Positions 1 to 9,278 of a stretch of 64,000 bases of DNA are shown piece by piece (positions within the stretch are counted from its first letter, which is position 1; every line of letters starts with the position of its first letter). The stretch is from assembly GCA_025769875.1 (NCBI GenBank), contig JAGFNK010000183.1, positions 29,980-93,979 on the forward strand. The letters are read 5' to 3'. A model generated the notes under the pieces. It saw only the letters and a list, made by a program, of their open reading frames with translations, was not told the DNA's origin and made no database searches. Origin of the DNA: Russula earlei. Taxonomy: Eukaryota > Basidiomycota > Agaricomycetes > Russulales > Russulaceae. Position numbers and translations under genes: made by a program.

Positions 1-2
1 GA

Positions 3-608
3 TTACCACCTCCCCATTCGATAAATCTGGCTCCTCGACACAGGAGACGCGCGTCATCCCAACGACCCCCTGAGAGAGAAACAATTCCCAACGCAAGAGG
101 ATTTCTTGTTGAAAGACCATTACCTCCTACCCCTCCTGATGCCTACTTACCCTTGTTTACCAATCGTATTCCTACCCCTGTTGTACCTACCCAACCCTTT
201 GCATCACCCCTCGTTGAATCCCCTGATAGTGCCGATCTTAGGAATACTGATTTACACTGCTACTTACCAGAACAATCCTTCTTAGCATTAAACCTACCTA
301 TGCATTCAAGGAGAGAGTTAATTGAATTCAAGAGTTATTGTACCCAAGCTTGGCATCAACGACTGACACACTTTATAGTTTACAAACACCCCACCAAGGA
401 AATAAGTGACTTTGCCATCTCTCCAGCGGAATTTGAAGGATATCTGTGGAAAACCCGAGTAGTTCTAACACAAAGCAGCATCACTGAAGAATATTCCCAA
501 ATCCAATTAAGAAGACACCAAGGAAGACCCGATACCATTCGACTAAAACCAGCCTACACCATTGCATATCCTTGGAACAACGGCCATTGGACTATAACAG
601 TTGTCTAG
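3..608 (+). CDS. upstream ORF of the Gypsy element, 5' partial, unrecognised
   Basis: A reading frame is open from the first bases of the window to a TAG at 606-608, about 201 codons without a stop, so it is truncated by the window edge rather than starting at the ATG at 153. The protein is rich in Pro and Arg at its visible start (RHRRR near residue 16) and ends in a more ordered segment (FEGYLWKTRVV around residues 145-155). I recognise no domain. It ends 4 bases before the ATG (613) of the next ORF, in another frame. It could be an extra 5' ORF carried by this chromovirus or the N-terminal part of a split gag. It stays open although the rest of the element has many stops. Confidence 0.5.
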   Translation, partial: LPPPHSINLAPRHRRRASSQRPPERETIPNARGFLVERPLPPTPPDAYLPLFTNRIPTPVVPTQPFASPLVESPDSADLRNTDLHCYLPEQSFLALNLPMHSRRELIEFKSYCTQAWHQRLTHFIVYKHPTKEISDFAISPAEFEGYLWKTRVVLTQSSITEEYSQIQLRRHQGRPDTIRLKPAYTIAYPWNNGHWTITVV

Positions 609-612
609 ACCT

Positions 613-2122
613 ATGAGCACTAGGAGAGACATCACTGACGAAGAAGAAAATCTAATCCCACTCCTATTTGAAGGCCTCAGTTACGACACTCAAGATCACT
701 GTTACCGAGGGAAATTTGCGGGTGTATCTATTATCAACCACAGAAATCTTTCTGACACTTGGTTATACGAAGACGACAACGACAAAGTTACCACTGAGCA
801 ACTTAAAGCAGCAGCCCCAGGAGTGGAAAACGTTCAAGAATTCAACCCCTACAATTTCACAGGTCTCTTCCTAGATAAACCAGTCAAGTGGAGTCGTTCT
901 AGAAGATATTGGGTTTACTACAACAACAAAGAAGTCGATTTCACGGCTAGAGCAACACAAGAAGTTACCGCTGTTCTAGGCACTGCACCAAGCGTTCGAA
1001 GCGCTACTCCAGGACCCTCCACCTGTCGAAATACTCAACAACCCACTCCACATACAGTTAGCAGTGTACCACAAACAATTCCCTGAACACTCACTCCAAC
1101 TAGAATCCAGTTACAAGGTCCAGCTCCACCAATTGTTACAGTCGCAACAACTCAGAACCCTACAATGTCAAGCAACCCACGTCTTGTCGGAACTGCACCA
1201 GAACCCTTTGATGGAAAGGCTGATAATGCAGAAGCCTTTTGGGCAGCTTTGGCCAATTATTACTACATCAATGGCGACTCCTTTACAGATGAAAGCAAGA
1301 AAGTCGCCGCTGCACTAACCCACTTTAAAGTAGGAACACCCACCAGAGCGTGGGCTAGAGAACAGACCACTAAGGCTATGGCTCATACAATAGCAGACTA
1401 TGGATCATGGGACGATTTCAAGAAAGCCTTTGCCAATCACTTTATCCCTGCAGAAGCAGAATTAGCCTCCGCTAACACCATGCACACCTATTACCAAGGG
1501 AAACTACCATTTAATGAATGGTATCAGAAATGGTCACACCACGCATCACGAGCTACCACCGATGAAAGAACAAAGATGTACGCATTCAGGAAGAACATTA
1601 ACCCAGCCCTACATCAGAAAAATACTAGGGATCACACCGACACCAACTACACTTGCAGCCCTTGTCAAAGCAGCAAGAGAATTTGACAACCTTTTCCACC
1701 TATACAACTCTACTGCTTTTCGAGGAGGACGCTCTGTGCGTGCCCGGGGATTAAACACTCAAGGATCGGACAATCCGTTGGAAATTAACTTGTACCAAGG
1801 AGAACCTAACGAACGACCCTGGGAATCTAGAAGTGAAAGAAAACCCCTCACAGATGCAGAGAAAGAATTTCGATGGAAGAACAACCTCTGTTACTACTGT
1901 GGAAAGAAGAACCATATGGCAAATCAATGTAGAGCAAAGAAAGCAGCCCAAGGACGTCAACGACAAGGATCTCGCCCCCAAACAGTCAGAGCTACAACCA
2001 TCCAGGATGAAAACATCGAACCTGCACAAGAAGAACCTATTCCTGTTGCATCATTGACAACTTGGAGAGAAACACTTGCAGACTCAATCCTCCGCCCAAG
2101 ATCTGCTCCTATGGATTTTTAA
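613..2122 (+). pseudogene. gag: Gag polyprotein of the Gypsy element, broken
   Basis: Gag coats the RNA genome in cytoplasmic virus-like particles. The frame opens at ATG 613, hits an in-frame TGA at 1084-1086 and continues in the same frame through ATG 1165, so the 613 and 1165 ORFs are one gene. From about 1190 it matches the retrotransposon gag fold (PF03732-like): GTAPEPFDG, then W..A..NYYY, then FANHFIPAEAE. A one-base frameshift near 1620 moves the frame so that LVKAAREFDNLF follows. A CCHC zinc knuckle (CYYCGKKNHMANQC, CX2CX4HX4C) lies at about 1888-1929. The C-terminus overlaps the protease frame by 61 bp. The first ~180 residues before the gag core are unrecognised. Confidence 0.88.
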
Positions 2123-2979
2123 TTGGACCCCCTTCTGCACCGAGAAGGGACACGGTCCAAATCAGTACGATACAAAGAGAAATCAATTACCCCAAGGGTT
2201 TTACCAAGAATATTTGCTCCCCATCCATTGCCTTGAAAGTTACTCTTGTGGGGAAGACAAGCAGCAAAGAAATCGGTGCAAGAGCCCTGCTTGACAGTGG
2301 AGCAGAAGGAATGATAATCCATGAACGATTCGCACAAAGACACCACCTGCACCTCCGAACTATGACCAAACCCTTGCCAGCACAAAATGCCAATGGACTA
2401 ATACGCTTTAGCACCATCCAAAGACTTCGCATACAAGTGCACACAGGCACTACTCATGATGAACAAGCAGAATTCCTTGTCACTAACATTGGAGATCACG
2501 ACATTATCTTAGGAACAGATTGGCTACGACACCACAACCCAGATATCGATTGGGCAAATGATACAATCACACTAAGGAACTGCCCACAAACCTGCCTTAC
2601 CACACACCCAAGCATAACCATTGCATCTGCATCTGGAACGCGGAATTACCAAATACAAGCACTCACTTTCCCTGAAGAAGAAGAACCCGAGTTTGCAAAC
2701 GTTGCCGCACTAATCTTCCCAGATACTGAAGGGCTATTGAACCCATGTGTTGACGAACAAATCTACGATGCATTTAGACCAATAATAATCAGCATAAGAG
2801 CCAAGTCAACCACAGCTACCAAACTAGCCAATGCAGAAACACCCCCCAAGACATTAGATGAACTTATCCCTGCCCAATTCTTGAAATGGCGAAAGGTTTT
2901 CGATGAACAAGCCTCTCAACGCCTTCCTGCTCACCAACCATGGGACCATGCAATCAACCTCAAACCAGGGGTCACCTGA
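2062..2979 (+). pseudogene. pol: Gypsy pol: aspartic protease part
   Basis: The retropepsin cleaves the Gag-Pol polyprotein. The catalytic loop reads ALLDSGAEGMII (about residues 76-87), followed by a flap region and the second conserved strand HDIILGTDWL about 70 residues later, as in Ty3/Gypsy proteases. The frame differs by one from the end of gag, which could be a recoding site or a decay indel. The frame ends in a TGA at 2977-2979 just before the conserved start of the RT (GIYRLTPKE continues in frame after it). At this position a CGA (Arg) would need only one C-to-T change at a CpG. The segment after the protease (about 2600-2950) is the usual linker to RT. Confidence 0.88.
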
Positions 2980-3640
2980 TGCGATTCTGGTATCTATCGA
3001 CTTACTCCTAAAGAACTACAAACCCTAAAGGAATACCTCAATGAACACTTGAAAAGAGGTACTATCCGACCATCAAAAGCAGCTATTGCCAGTCCATTCT
3101 TCTTTGTAGAAAAGAAAGGAGGAAGCCTACAACCAGTACAAGACTACAGAGCCCTGAATACAGCAACTGTCAAAGACGCCTATCCACTACCTTTGATTCC
3201 TGAGTTAATTGACAAACTCCCAGGAGCCCAATACTTTACCAAGTTTGACGTACGATAGGGATACAACAATATCTGCCTAAGAGAGGGCGACGAACACCTT
3301 GCAGCATTCAAGACACCTTTAGGACTCTTCGAACCTTTGATAATGACATTCGGTCTTTGCAACGCCCCAGCCACTTTCCAATGCTTTATGAACACCATCC
3401 TAGCAAAATACATTGCCACTGAACGAGTGGTCATTTATCTAGATGATATACTAATCATGGCGCAAACCCTGAATGAACTGGATGACTGGACACATTAGTT
3501 ACCTAGGCATCAATATATCCCAAGGGCGAATATCTATGGACCAAGACAAGTTAATAGGCATTACAAAGTGGCCTACTCCGACCAACATTACAGAAATCCA
3601 AGCATTTTTAGGATTTTGCAACTTCTATCGACGATTTATC
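2980..3640 (+). pseudogene. pol: Gypsy pol: reverse transcriptase, broken
   Basis: RNA-dependent DNA polymerase of the element. Visible RT blocks are YRLTPKE, ASPFFFVEKKGG, VQDYRALN, YPLPLIPELID and the first catalytic Asp in KFDVR (3244-3255), then FGLCNAPATFQ and the YLDD box (YLDDILIM, 3436-3459). Damage: a TAG at 3256-3258, one G-to-A change from the Trp that normally follows DVR, and a small deletion around 3485-3490. There [10 protein letters not shown] is followed out of frame by ISYLGINIS, removing the roughly 26 residues that normally separate them. The thumb motif [12 protein letters not shown] ends at 3640, exactly where the solo LTR is inserted. Confidence 0.92.
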
Positions 3641-4602
3641 TGTCATGAACCATTCTCCGGAGAGGGCCCTTGAAGGACCCTTCCTTATAGGAGGAAACCT
3701 GGTCTCTGTGGTGTCACCCTGTTCACACGAGCAAAAGGGGTGAGTAGAGGTGTCCACAATATCGCGCGCCCATTGTTGCGCGAGCGATTCTCGGCACAAT
3801 CGACATACAGCAAGCCCCACTTAAAGGCAACCCTTCTAGCAACAAAAGACAGTATTAGAGCCTTCCTAAGGACCCTTTGGAACGACCCTAGGAGCTCTAC
3901 AATAGGCACTAACCTAGTATCAAAGGCCCTACAACGCGTTATTAGACTAACTCTAATAACTATAGAACGACTATAAGGCAATACTAAGGACCTTAATAGA
4001 AGTATTAGGGTCGACTCTAAGGACCCTAATAGAACTATATAAGGACCTTATAAGATGACACTATTCCCTAACCAAACTACAAGTCCTCAAATGACCGGCC
4101 CTAAACTAACTAACAAGAAATGAATCAGGTGCTTACACGTGCACTAAAAGTAGTAAACACGTGGACAGTGGAAACTCTTACTCATCAAGAAGAGTCTTCT
4201 TACTCAGCAGCTTACTGAGCATGACCGAGCATGCTCAGTAAGCGTCCTCCGACTTCTTACTCATCACTCTATTGTGCTTGATAACAAGGTTATGACTTGT
4301 TCCCTATTTAGCAGTTCTCTTGTAGTATATAAGCGCTCAATAAAGTAGCGGACAGTCCTCAGACTGTCCACTTGTTTACGGCACTCTCCATCCCTGGGAT
4401 ACTCCTTTAAGGACCATCCCCTTGTGACCACTCTGGCCTCTTCCCTGCGTGATTGTTCTACTCTCACAGTAACAATACCTCTCTGGTATTTGTTACTACT
4501 CTGGACTCTACTCCTTGCCCACGCCGTCTTGGACGTCTATCGACTCGTCTTTGAACTTATCCCTCGCTCTTGAACTGGATAGTTCAACAGTGAGTCTTGA
4601 CA
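3641..4602 (+). mobile_element. solo LTR (962 bp) inserted in the RT, TSD TTATC
   Basis: The insert starts TGTCATGAACC and ends TGAGTCTTGACA, giving TGTCA/TGACA inverted termini. It is flanked by a perfect 5-bp duplication TTATC at 3636-3640 and 4603-4607. The RT reading stops at FYRRFI before it and resumes with HQYSRMAQPLF after it; 962+5 bp accounts exactly for the frame change. The start TGTYATGAACC and the CAGACTGTCCA block (about 4363) resemble the chromovirus LTR at 6962, so this is a related Gypsy family. A TATA-like stretch (tatataagcg) lies at about 4327. No internal coding region remains, as expected after LTR-LTR recombination. A 3' part of the same family is at 63337-63595. Confidence 0.96.
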
Positions 4603-4604
4603 TT

Positions 4605-5111
4605 ATCCACCAATACTCACGAATGGCACAACCCTTGTTTAATCTAACAAAGAAAGAACACCCCTTTAAATGGGAAGACGATGAAGAACAAGCATTTAGA
4701 AAATTAATCCAGGCATTCACAACAGCCCCAGTCCTCATGTTACCTGATCATACTAAACCCTTTCGGCTCATCTGCGATGCAAGCGACTTTGCAGTCGGCG
4801 CAATCCTGGAACAACCTGATGAATTTAACAGATATCACCCAATAGCCTATTTTTCAAAATCCTTGGACCCCACACAAAGAAATTACATGATCTATGATAA
4901 AGAGCTCCTGGCCATCGTCTCATCCCTCTGGCACTTCCGACACTACCTTGAAGGCGCTACACACCCGATTGATCTATGGACAGACCACAATAATTTGACA
5001 TACTTCATGACAAAACAAAAACTCACATGACGACAAGCCCAATGGGCACTTCTTCTCAGCAATTTTGACTTCACCATCACCCATCACCCAGGAACTATGA
5101 ACAAAGCAGAT
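4605..5111 (+). pseudogene. pol: Gypsy pol: RNase H part
   Basis: RNase H degrades the RNA strand of the RNA-DNA hybrid during reverse transcription. The frame resumes directly after the right TTATC copy. Catalytic residues are visible: Asp in ICDASDFAVGA, Glu in YDKELLAIV and Asp in WTDHNNLTYF. An in-frame TGA at 5028-5030 follows KLT, where this family normally has Arg before RQA. After the stop the same frame continues with the conserved WALLLSNFDF and HHPGTMNKADGLSR, which marks the end of RNase H and the linker to integrase. The next residue pair, RQAQW, has Gln where the family usually has Arg (cga to caa), another CpG-site change. Confidence 0.92.
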
Positions 5112-6510
5112 GGTCTGTCCAGGCAGCCAGACTTTAAAGAGGGGATACAAAATGAAAATGATGGAAAGGTGCTCCTAGATGACAAATATTTTAAAATTAG
5201 AGCAACACGCACATCTGCTACAGAACCGATTGGCGACCAAGAACTTCGACAACAACTGCGATCTAGCAAAGACTATTACCCAGAAGTATCTAACGCGTTA
5301 GCAATCATTATAAAGAATGGACCAAGACGATTATCCAAAGGCTTACAAGACTGGAACCTCGAAGATGGACTAATATTATTCAAAGGAAAAGTCTACATCC
5401 CAAACAATGACATCCTACGAAAGAAAATTCTGAAACTACATCATGACTCCCTCGCCACCGGACATCCTGGCCAATGGAAAACTTACGAACTAATCAGCTG
5501 AAACTACTGGTGGCCAGGAATGCTAACCTATGTCAAAGGTTATGTAGACAGTTGCGCAATTTGCCAAAGTACAAAAAAACCGCCCAAAGACAGAAACACC
5601 CCTTGTACCAATTACACCAGCTGGAGAAGTATGGAAGAGCATTACCATGGACATTATCATGGACCTACCGATTTCACAATGCTTTGACAGCCTCCGAGTC
5701 GTGGTAGATCGATTCAGTAAAGCAATAATCATTACCCCCTGCCACAAGACAATCACAGCGGATGAAACAGCAACACTAATCATGAACAATGTCTGGAGGA
5801 GAGTAGGCCTCCCAACGCAAATAATATCAGACAGAGGCCCTCAATTTGCAGCAAAAGTCACTCAAGAACTATGGAAGAAATTAAATGTCAAAGTATCATT
5901 GAGCACAGCATATCACCCTCGGACAGATGGAGAAACAGAACGAGTTAACCAAGAACTAGAACAATACCTACGAATATTTTGCAACCACCAAGTGGACAAT
6001 TGGGCAGAACTAATTCCCTTTATGGAGTTTGCACATAATGCCAGACAACACAGTGCTACAAACAAACCCCCTTTTGAGGTCTGGTATGGCTTTAACCCAA
6101 CATTTGCTCTGCCCCTTGCTTTTGCATCAAAGTTCCCTTCAATCCAAGAAAGACTAACAAGACTAGACCAACTCAGAGAAGAAGTAGCTGCCTCCCTGAA
6201 CTGAGCAGCTGAGATCATGAAGCAATCAGGACCCCAAACCTCCACATTTCATTTTAAAGAGGGGGATCAAGTATGGTTGGAAGCCACAAATCTATGAACC
6301 ACTCACCCAAAAGCAAAACTAGCCCCTCGACACTATGGACCATTCAAAGTCATCACTGCCTATCCAGTAAATGTTCGCCTTGAGCTACCAAAGTCCTGGA
6401 AGATACACCCAGTCTTTCACCATTCCCTGATTAAACCTTATAAAGAAACCACTGCCCACGGTCCTAACTTCTCAAACCCACCACCGATACTAGTTGGAGG
6501 AGAAGAACAA
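5112..6510 (+). pseudogene. pol: Gypsy pol: integrase, broken
   Basis: Integrase inserts the cDNA into the genome. The HHCC zinc-binding domain is visible as HHDSLATGH and, after a TGA at 5499-5501, CAICQ near 5552-5566. A one-base frameshift near 5600 moves the reading to the frame beginning MDIIMDLP. The catalytic core keeps D-D-35-E: Asp in MDII (5650), Asp in ISDRGPQF (about 5830) and Glu in DGETE, with exactly 35 residues between the last two. Further TGAs lie at 6202-6204 and 6295-6297 (EATNL, stop, TTHP), both where Arg is plausible or usual. The GPF/Y module follows (RHYGPFKVI, about 6328-6354). Confidence 0.93.
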
Positions 6511-6714
6511 TATGAAGTAGAACAGATCTTAAACTCTCGGCTCTCCCCAAACCGCAAAGGGATCCAATACCTAGTTAAATGGAAAGGTTACACTGCTGCA
6601 GAAAACACTTGGGAACCAGCATCTAACCTATCAAAAGCGCAATTACTTGTTAAAGACTTCCATCGGAAATATCTGAAGGCGCTTAAAACGATTCCCACCA
6701 GGAGTGACCCCTAA
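6511..6714 (+). pseudogene. pol: Gypsy pol: C-terminal chromodomain
   Basis: The chromodomain at the integrase C-terminus is thought to guide chromovirus integration to modified chromatin. The fold is clear: YEVEQILNSRL, then IQYLVKWKGY, then ENTWEPASNL, with the aromatic-cage positions Tyr (YEVEQI), Trp (VKWKGY) and Trp (NTWEP) present. The helix LLVKDFHRKYL closes the domain. The pol frame ends with TAA at 6712-6714. This segment itself carries no stop, unlike the rest of pol. The domain places the element among chromoviruses (Tf1/MarY1-like). Confidence 0.93.
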
Positions 6715-6947
6715 ACCAACAACTCTCATCATGACCTCCGTCGACAACTATCTTTATCCTTGTTACCGACGAACTTTTCAGAGAACCCCTGCAATCACAT
6801 GCACTCAATCAACTACAGCTATCCCCAAAGCAATCCATAGAACAAGAAGGAACTCCCCACAAACAAACAGACTTCGACTTTTCATATGCAAACTACTCCA
6901 CCTTCCAAAGAAACAAGTTCCTACCATTGCAGGAGCAACAAGTCTAT

Positions 6948-6961
6948 AAAGAGGGGATGAA
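6948..6961 (+). promoter_or_regulatory. polypurine tract
   Basis: The purine run aaagaggggatgaa directly precedes the TG of the 3' LTR. This is the position and composition of the plus-strand primer of LTR retrotransposons and fixes the LTR start at 6962. Confidence 0.85.
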
Positions 6962-8385
6962 TGTTATGAACCAAGGCCAGGTCCTGGCCATAGATTGTCC
7001 TATTTCACTCAAGAGAGACCTCTCTCACTTTGCATTGCCAACTCCCTTCCATTTTCTGGGCTATCCCTCCTGCAGTACAAGATATCGCTATTGCAAAGGC
7101 ACTATAACACGACCAGGCACCCGTTTCCTAATCGGGTAATCATCGCGTGGCAGCCACATGGCCACCCAGCCACCAAGGACCCGAAACAGTGGCACAAACT
7201 CTTAAAAACTGTTGCATAAATCATCTGATGTCATCAAGGCTCCAATGACATCATGGCTGACTGAGCGACTCCACAGTGACCTCATAGGCTCACTAAGCGC
7301 TCCACAGTGACATCATAATGATGTCATCGCTCCACAATGATCAGTAATGCGCTCAGTAAGCCTGAAACTTGACACAAGCAAGTTTATGCCTCTGTAGTCC
7401 TATTGGATGGTACCAAAGAGTCTAGAATAGTCCCAGTTCTTTGTAATCGACCCTGTACACTGTATATAAGCCCCAATGAAGCATGGCAGTCGTCAGACTG
7501 TCCATTTGTGATACTCTCATCCTCCTGGGTACTCCCCCACGACTGCTCAGTTTAAAGTCTACTCTCGTCTTCAAGGTACTCTTCAACGACCGCCTGTTAA
7601 GGCTCCAAAGTGCCTTAAATAAGATCAATGGTCGTGTCTATAAACGCGTCCTACCAATGCAGATATGCTTGAGTCAAGCAAGCAATACTTGTGGAGGGGA
7701 AGGAGTGTTAGGTCCTTCTAGAGTATGACAACAAGATGAGAGGGGCTCTGCAGACGGGGGTAGGAGTCAACTGTTTGGGATTGGCAAACTAAGTCGAGCT
7801 TAAGGCTCAACTGTTTCTACTGGAGGCTTTATATAGCCCTACAGGGATAAGGTTCATACTACTGTAGTACTGGTTGGTGCTATAGAAGCTAAAAGGCAGC
7901 TCATAGAAGCGAGGTTGCTTCTATGTAAACAATCTCGGTGCTGGAAGCATTAAGTGCTTCCCCAATCAAGGAATCGACATACGTGGCGGTACAGGAACAT
8001 CTGGGACAGAAGCAATGCTACTCATTGCTTCTTCAGTACATCTTCTGAAAGATACGATCAACGCGCTCCGAATGTGATATCAAGGAACATAAACGATCAA
8101 GATCTGACACACGCATAATGCAAACGGTGCAGTCCATAGTTCAGGTGTTCCGGCATCTTCCGGACCCCAAACCACTTGGTAACACCGCCTTGTTTAAAGC
8201 CCCCTTGCTACACTGGCCTCTAGTCTTCGCCTTTGTCTCTTGCAACATCTACCAGTCCCCATCTGGTACCTCCTCGTCATTTGGCTCGTCCTCCTGTTCA
8301 ATGCCGCCTTTGCCATGTACCATCTGTTCCGACCCTTGCCCACCTGCTCCTGAGTCCTTAGTGATCAGCAGTACGTGTCTTGACA
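6962..8385 (+). mobile_element. 3' LTR of the chromovirus (interrupted)
   Basis: The LTR starts TGTTATGAACCAAGG just after the polypurine tract and ends GTGTCTTGACA at 8385. Without the nested LTR (590 bp plus 5-bp duplication) it is about 829 bp. It aligns along its whole length with the inverted solo LTR at 8514-9273. The main difference is an extra segment of about 66 bp here (near 7061-7130). A TATA-like box (gtatataagcc) lies at about 7461, followed by the region that should be the RNA start. Confidence 0.93.
7595..8184 (-). mobile_element. solo LTR (590 bp) nested in the 3' LTR, TSD CCGCC
   Basis: The insert begins TGTTAAGGCTCC and ends CTTGGTAACA (TGTTA/TAACA termini). It is flanked by CCGCC at 7590-7594 and 8185-8189. 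Removing insert plus one duplication restores continuity with the intact solo LTR at 8514-9273. A second copy of the same family is at 62717-63336, about 620 bp, with an extra ~30 bp. The - orientation is suggested by a TATA-like run (tatataaagcc on the - strand, near 7832). It is probably a Copia-type LTR, because it resembles the LTR at 58507-59041 in the same strand sense; that class call is inference. Confidence 0.93.
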
Positions 8386-8508
8386 TCTGAGGACTGACAT
8401 GTCTGAGGACCTCATCAGTGATTGCTGATGCCCTGCCATGAGTGGTACTTTAATATGTCACTTCAGGGTCACATCCTGTTCAACAAATGTAAATTATTCA
8501 TTTTCATG
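8386..8508. other. short spacer between the two LTRs
   Basis: About 120 bp separates the chromovirus 3' LTR from the inverted solo LTR. It contains no ORF or repeat that I can identify. The sequence tgaggac occurs twice (8388-8394 and 8405-8411). Confidence 0.6.
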
Positions 8509-8513
8509 ACAAT

Positions 8514-9273
8514 TGTCGTGACATGTACTGCTGATCACTAAGGACTCAGGAGCAGGTGGGCAAGGGTCAGAACAGATGGTACACGGCGAAGGCGGCGTTG
8601 AACAGGAGGACGAGCCAAATGACTAGAATATACCAGATGGGGACTGGTATGTGTTGCAGGAGGCAGAGGCGAAGAGCAGAGGCCAGTGCAGCGAAGGGGC
8701 TTTAAACAAGGTGGTCGTTGAAGAGTACCTTGGAGGCGAGGGAAGTCTTTAAACTGAGTGGTCGCAGGGGAGTACCCAGGAAGAGGAGAGTATCACAAAT
8801 GGACAGTCTGACGACTGCCATACTTCATTGGGGCTTATATACAGTGTACAGGGTCAATTACAAAGAACTGGGACTATTCTAGACTCTTTGGTACCATCCA
8901 ATAGGACTACAGAGGCATAAACTTGCTTGTGTCAAGTTTCAGGCTTACTGAGCGCATTACTGATCATTGTGGAGCGATGACATCATTATGATGTCACTGT
9001 GGAGCGCTTAGTGAGCCGATGAGGTCACTGTGGAGTCGCTCAGTCAGCCATGATGTCATTGGAGCCTTGATGATGTCAGATGGGTTATGCAACAGTTTCT
9101 AAGAGTTTGTGCCACTGTTTCGGGTTCCTGGTGGCTGGGTGACCATGTGGCTGCCATGCGATGATTAGGGATAGCCCAGAAAATGGAAAGGAGTTGGTAA
9201 TGCAAACAAAGAGAGGTCTCTCTTGAGTGAAATAGGACCATCTATGGCCAGGACTTGGCCTTGGTTCATAACA
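8514..9273 (-). mobile_element. inverted solo LTR (760 bp), TSD ACAAT
   Basis: On the - strand it starts TGTTATGAACCAAGG at 9273 and ends ATGTCACGACA at 8514. Perfect 5-bp duplications ACAAT flank it (8509-8513 and 9274-9278). It is the same family as the chromovirus 3' LTR at 6962 but in opposite orientation, only 128 bp away. It lacks both the ~66-bp internal segment and the nested 590-bp LTR of that copy. No internal sequence remains. Confidence 0.96.
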
Positions 9274-9278
9274 ACAAT

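Larger units (their letters stand above)
1..8385 (+). mobile_element. Ty3/Gypsy chromovirus, 5'-truncated by window edge, inactive
   Basis: The order gag, aspartic protease, RT, RNase H, integrase, C-terminal chromodomain, polypurine tract and LTR defines a chromodomain Ty3/Gypsy element on the + strand. The 5' LTR lies outside the window. The 3' LTR runs 6962-8385 and contains a nested LTR. The copy is dead: in-frame stops (1084, 2977, 3256, 5028, 5499, 6202, 6295), frameshifts near 1620 and 5600, a roughly 80-bp deletion near 3490 and a 962-bp LTR insertion at 3641. Base composition is visibly more AT-rich and CpG-poor than the host genes at 16-53 kb. The 3' target-site half would be 8386-8390 (tctga); its partner is outside the window. 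Confidence 0.95.

Noticed and set aside
3473..3673. Independent small gene starting at 3473
   Set aside because: It is the shifted RT frame after the local deletion, running into the solo LTR.
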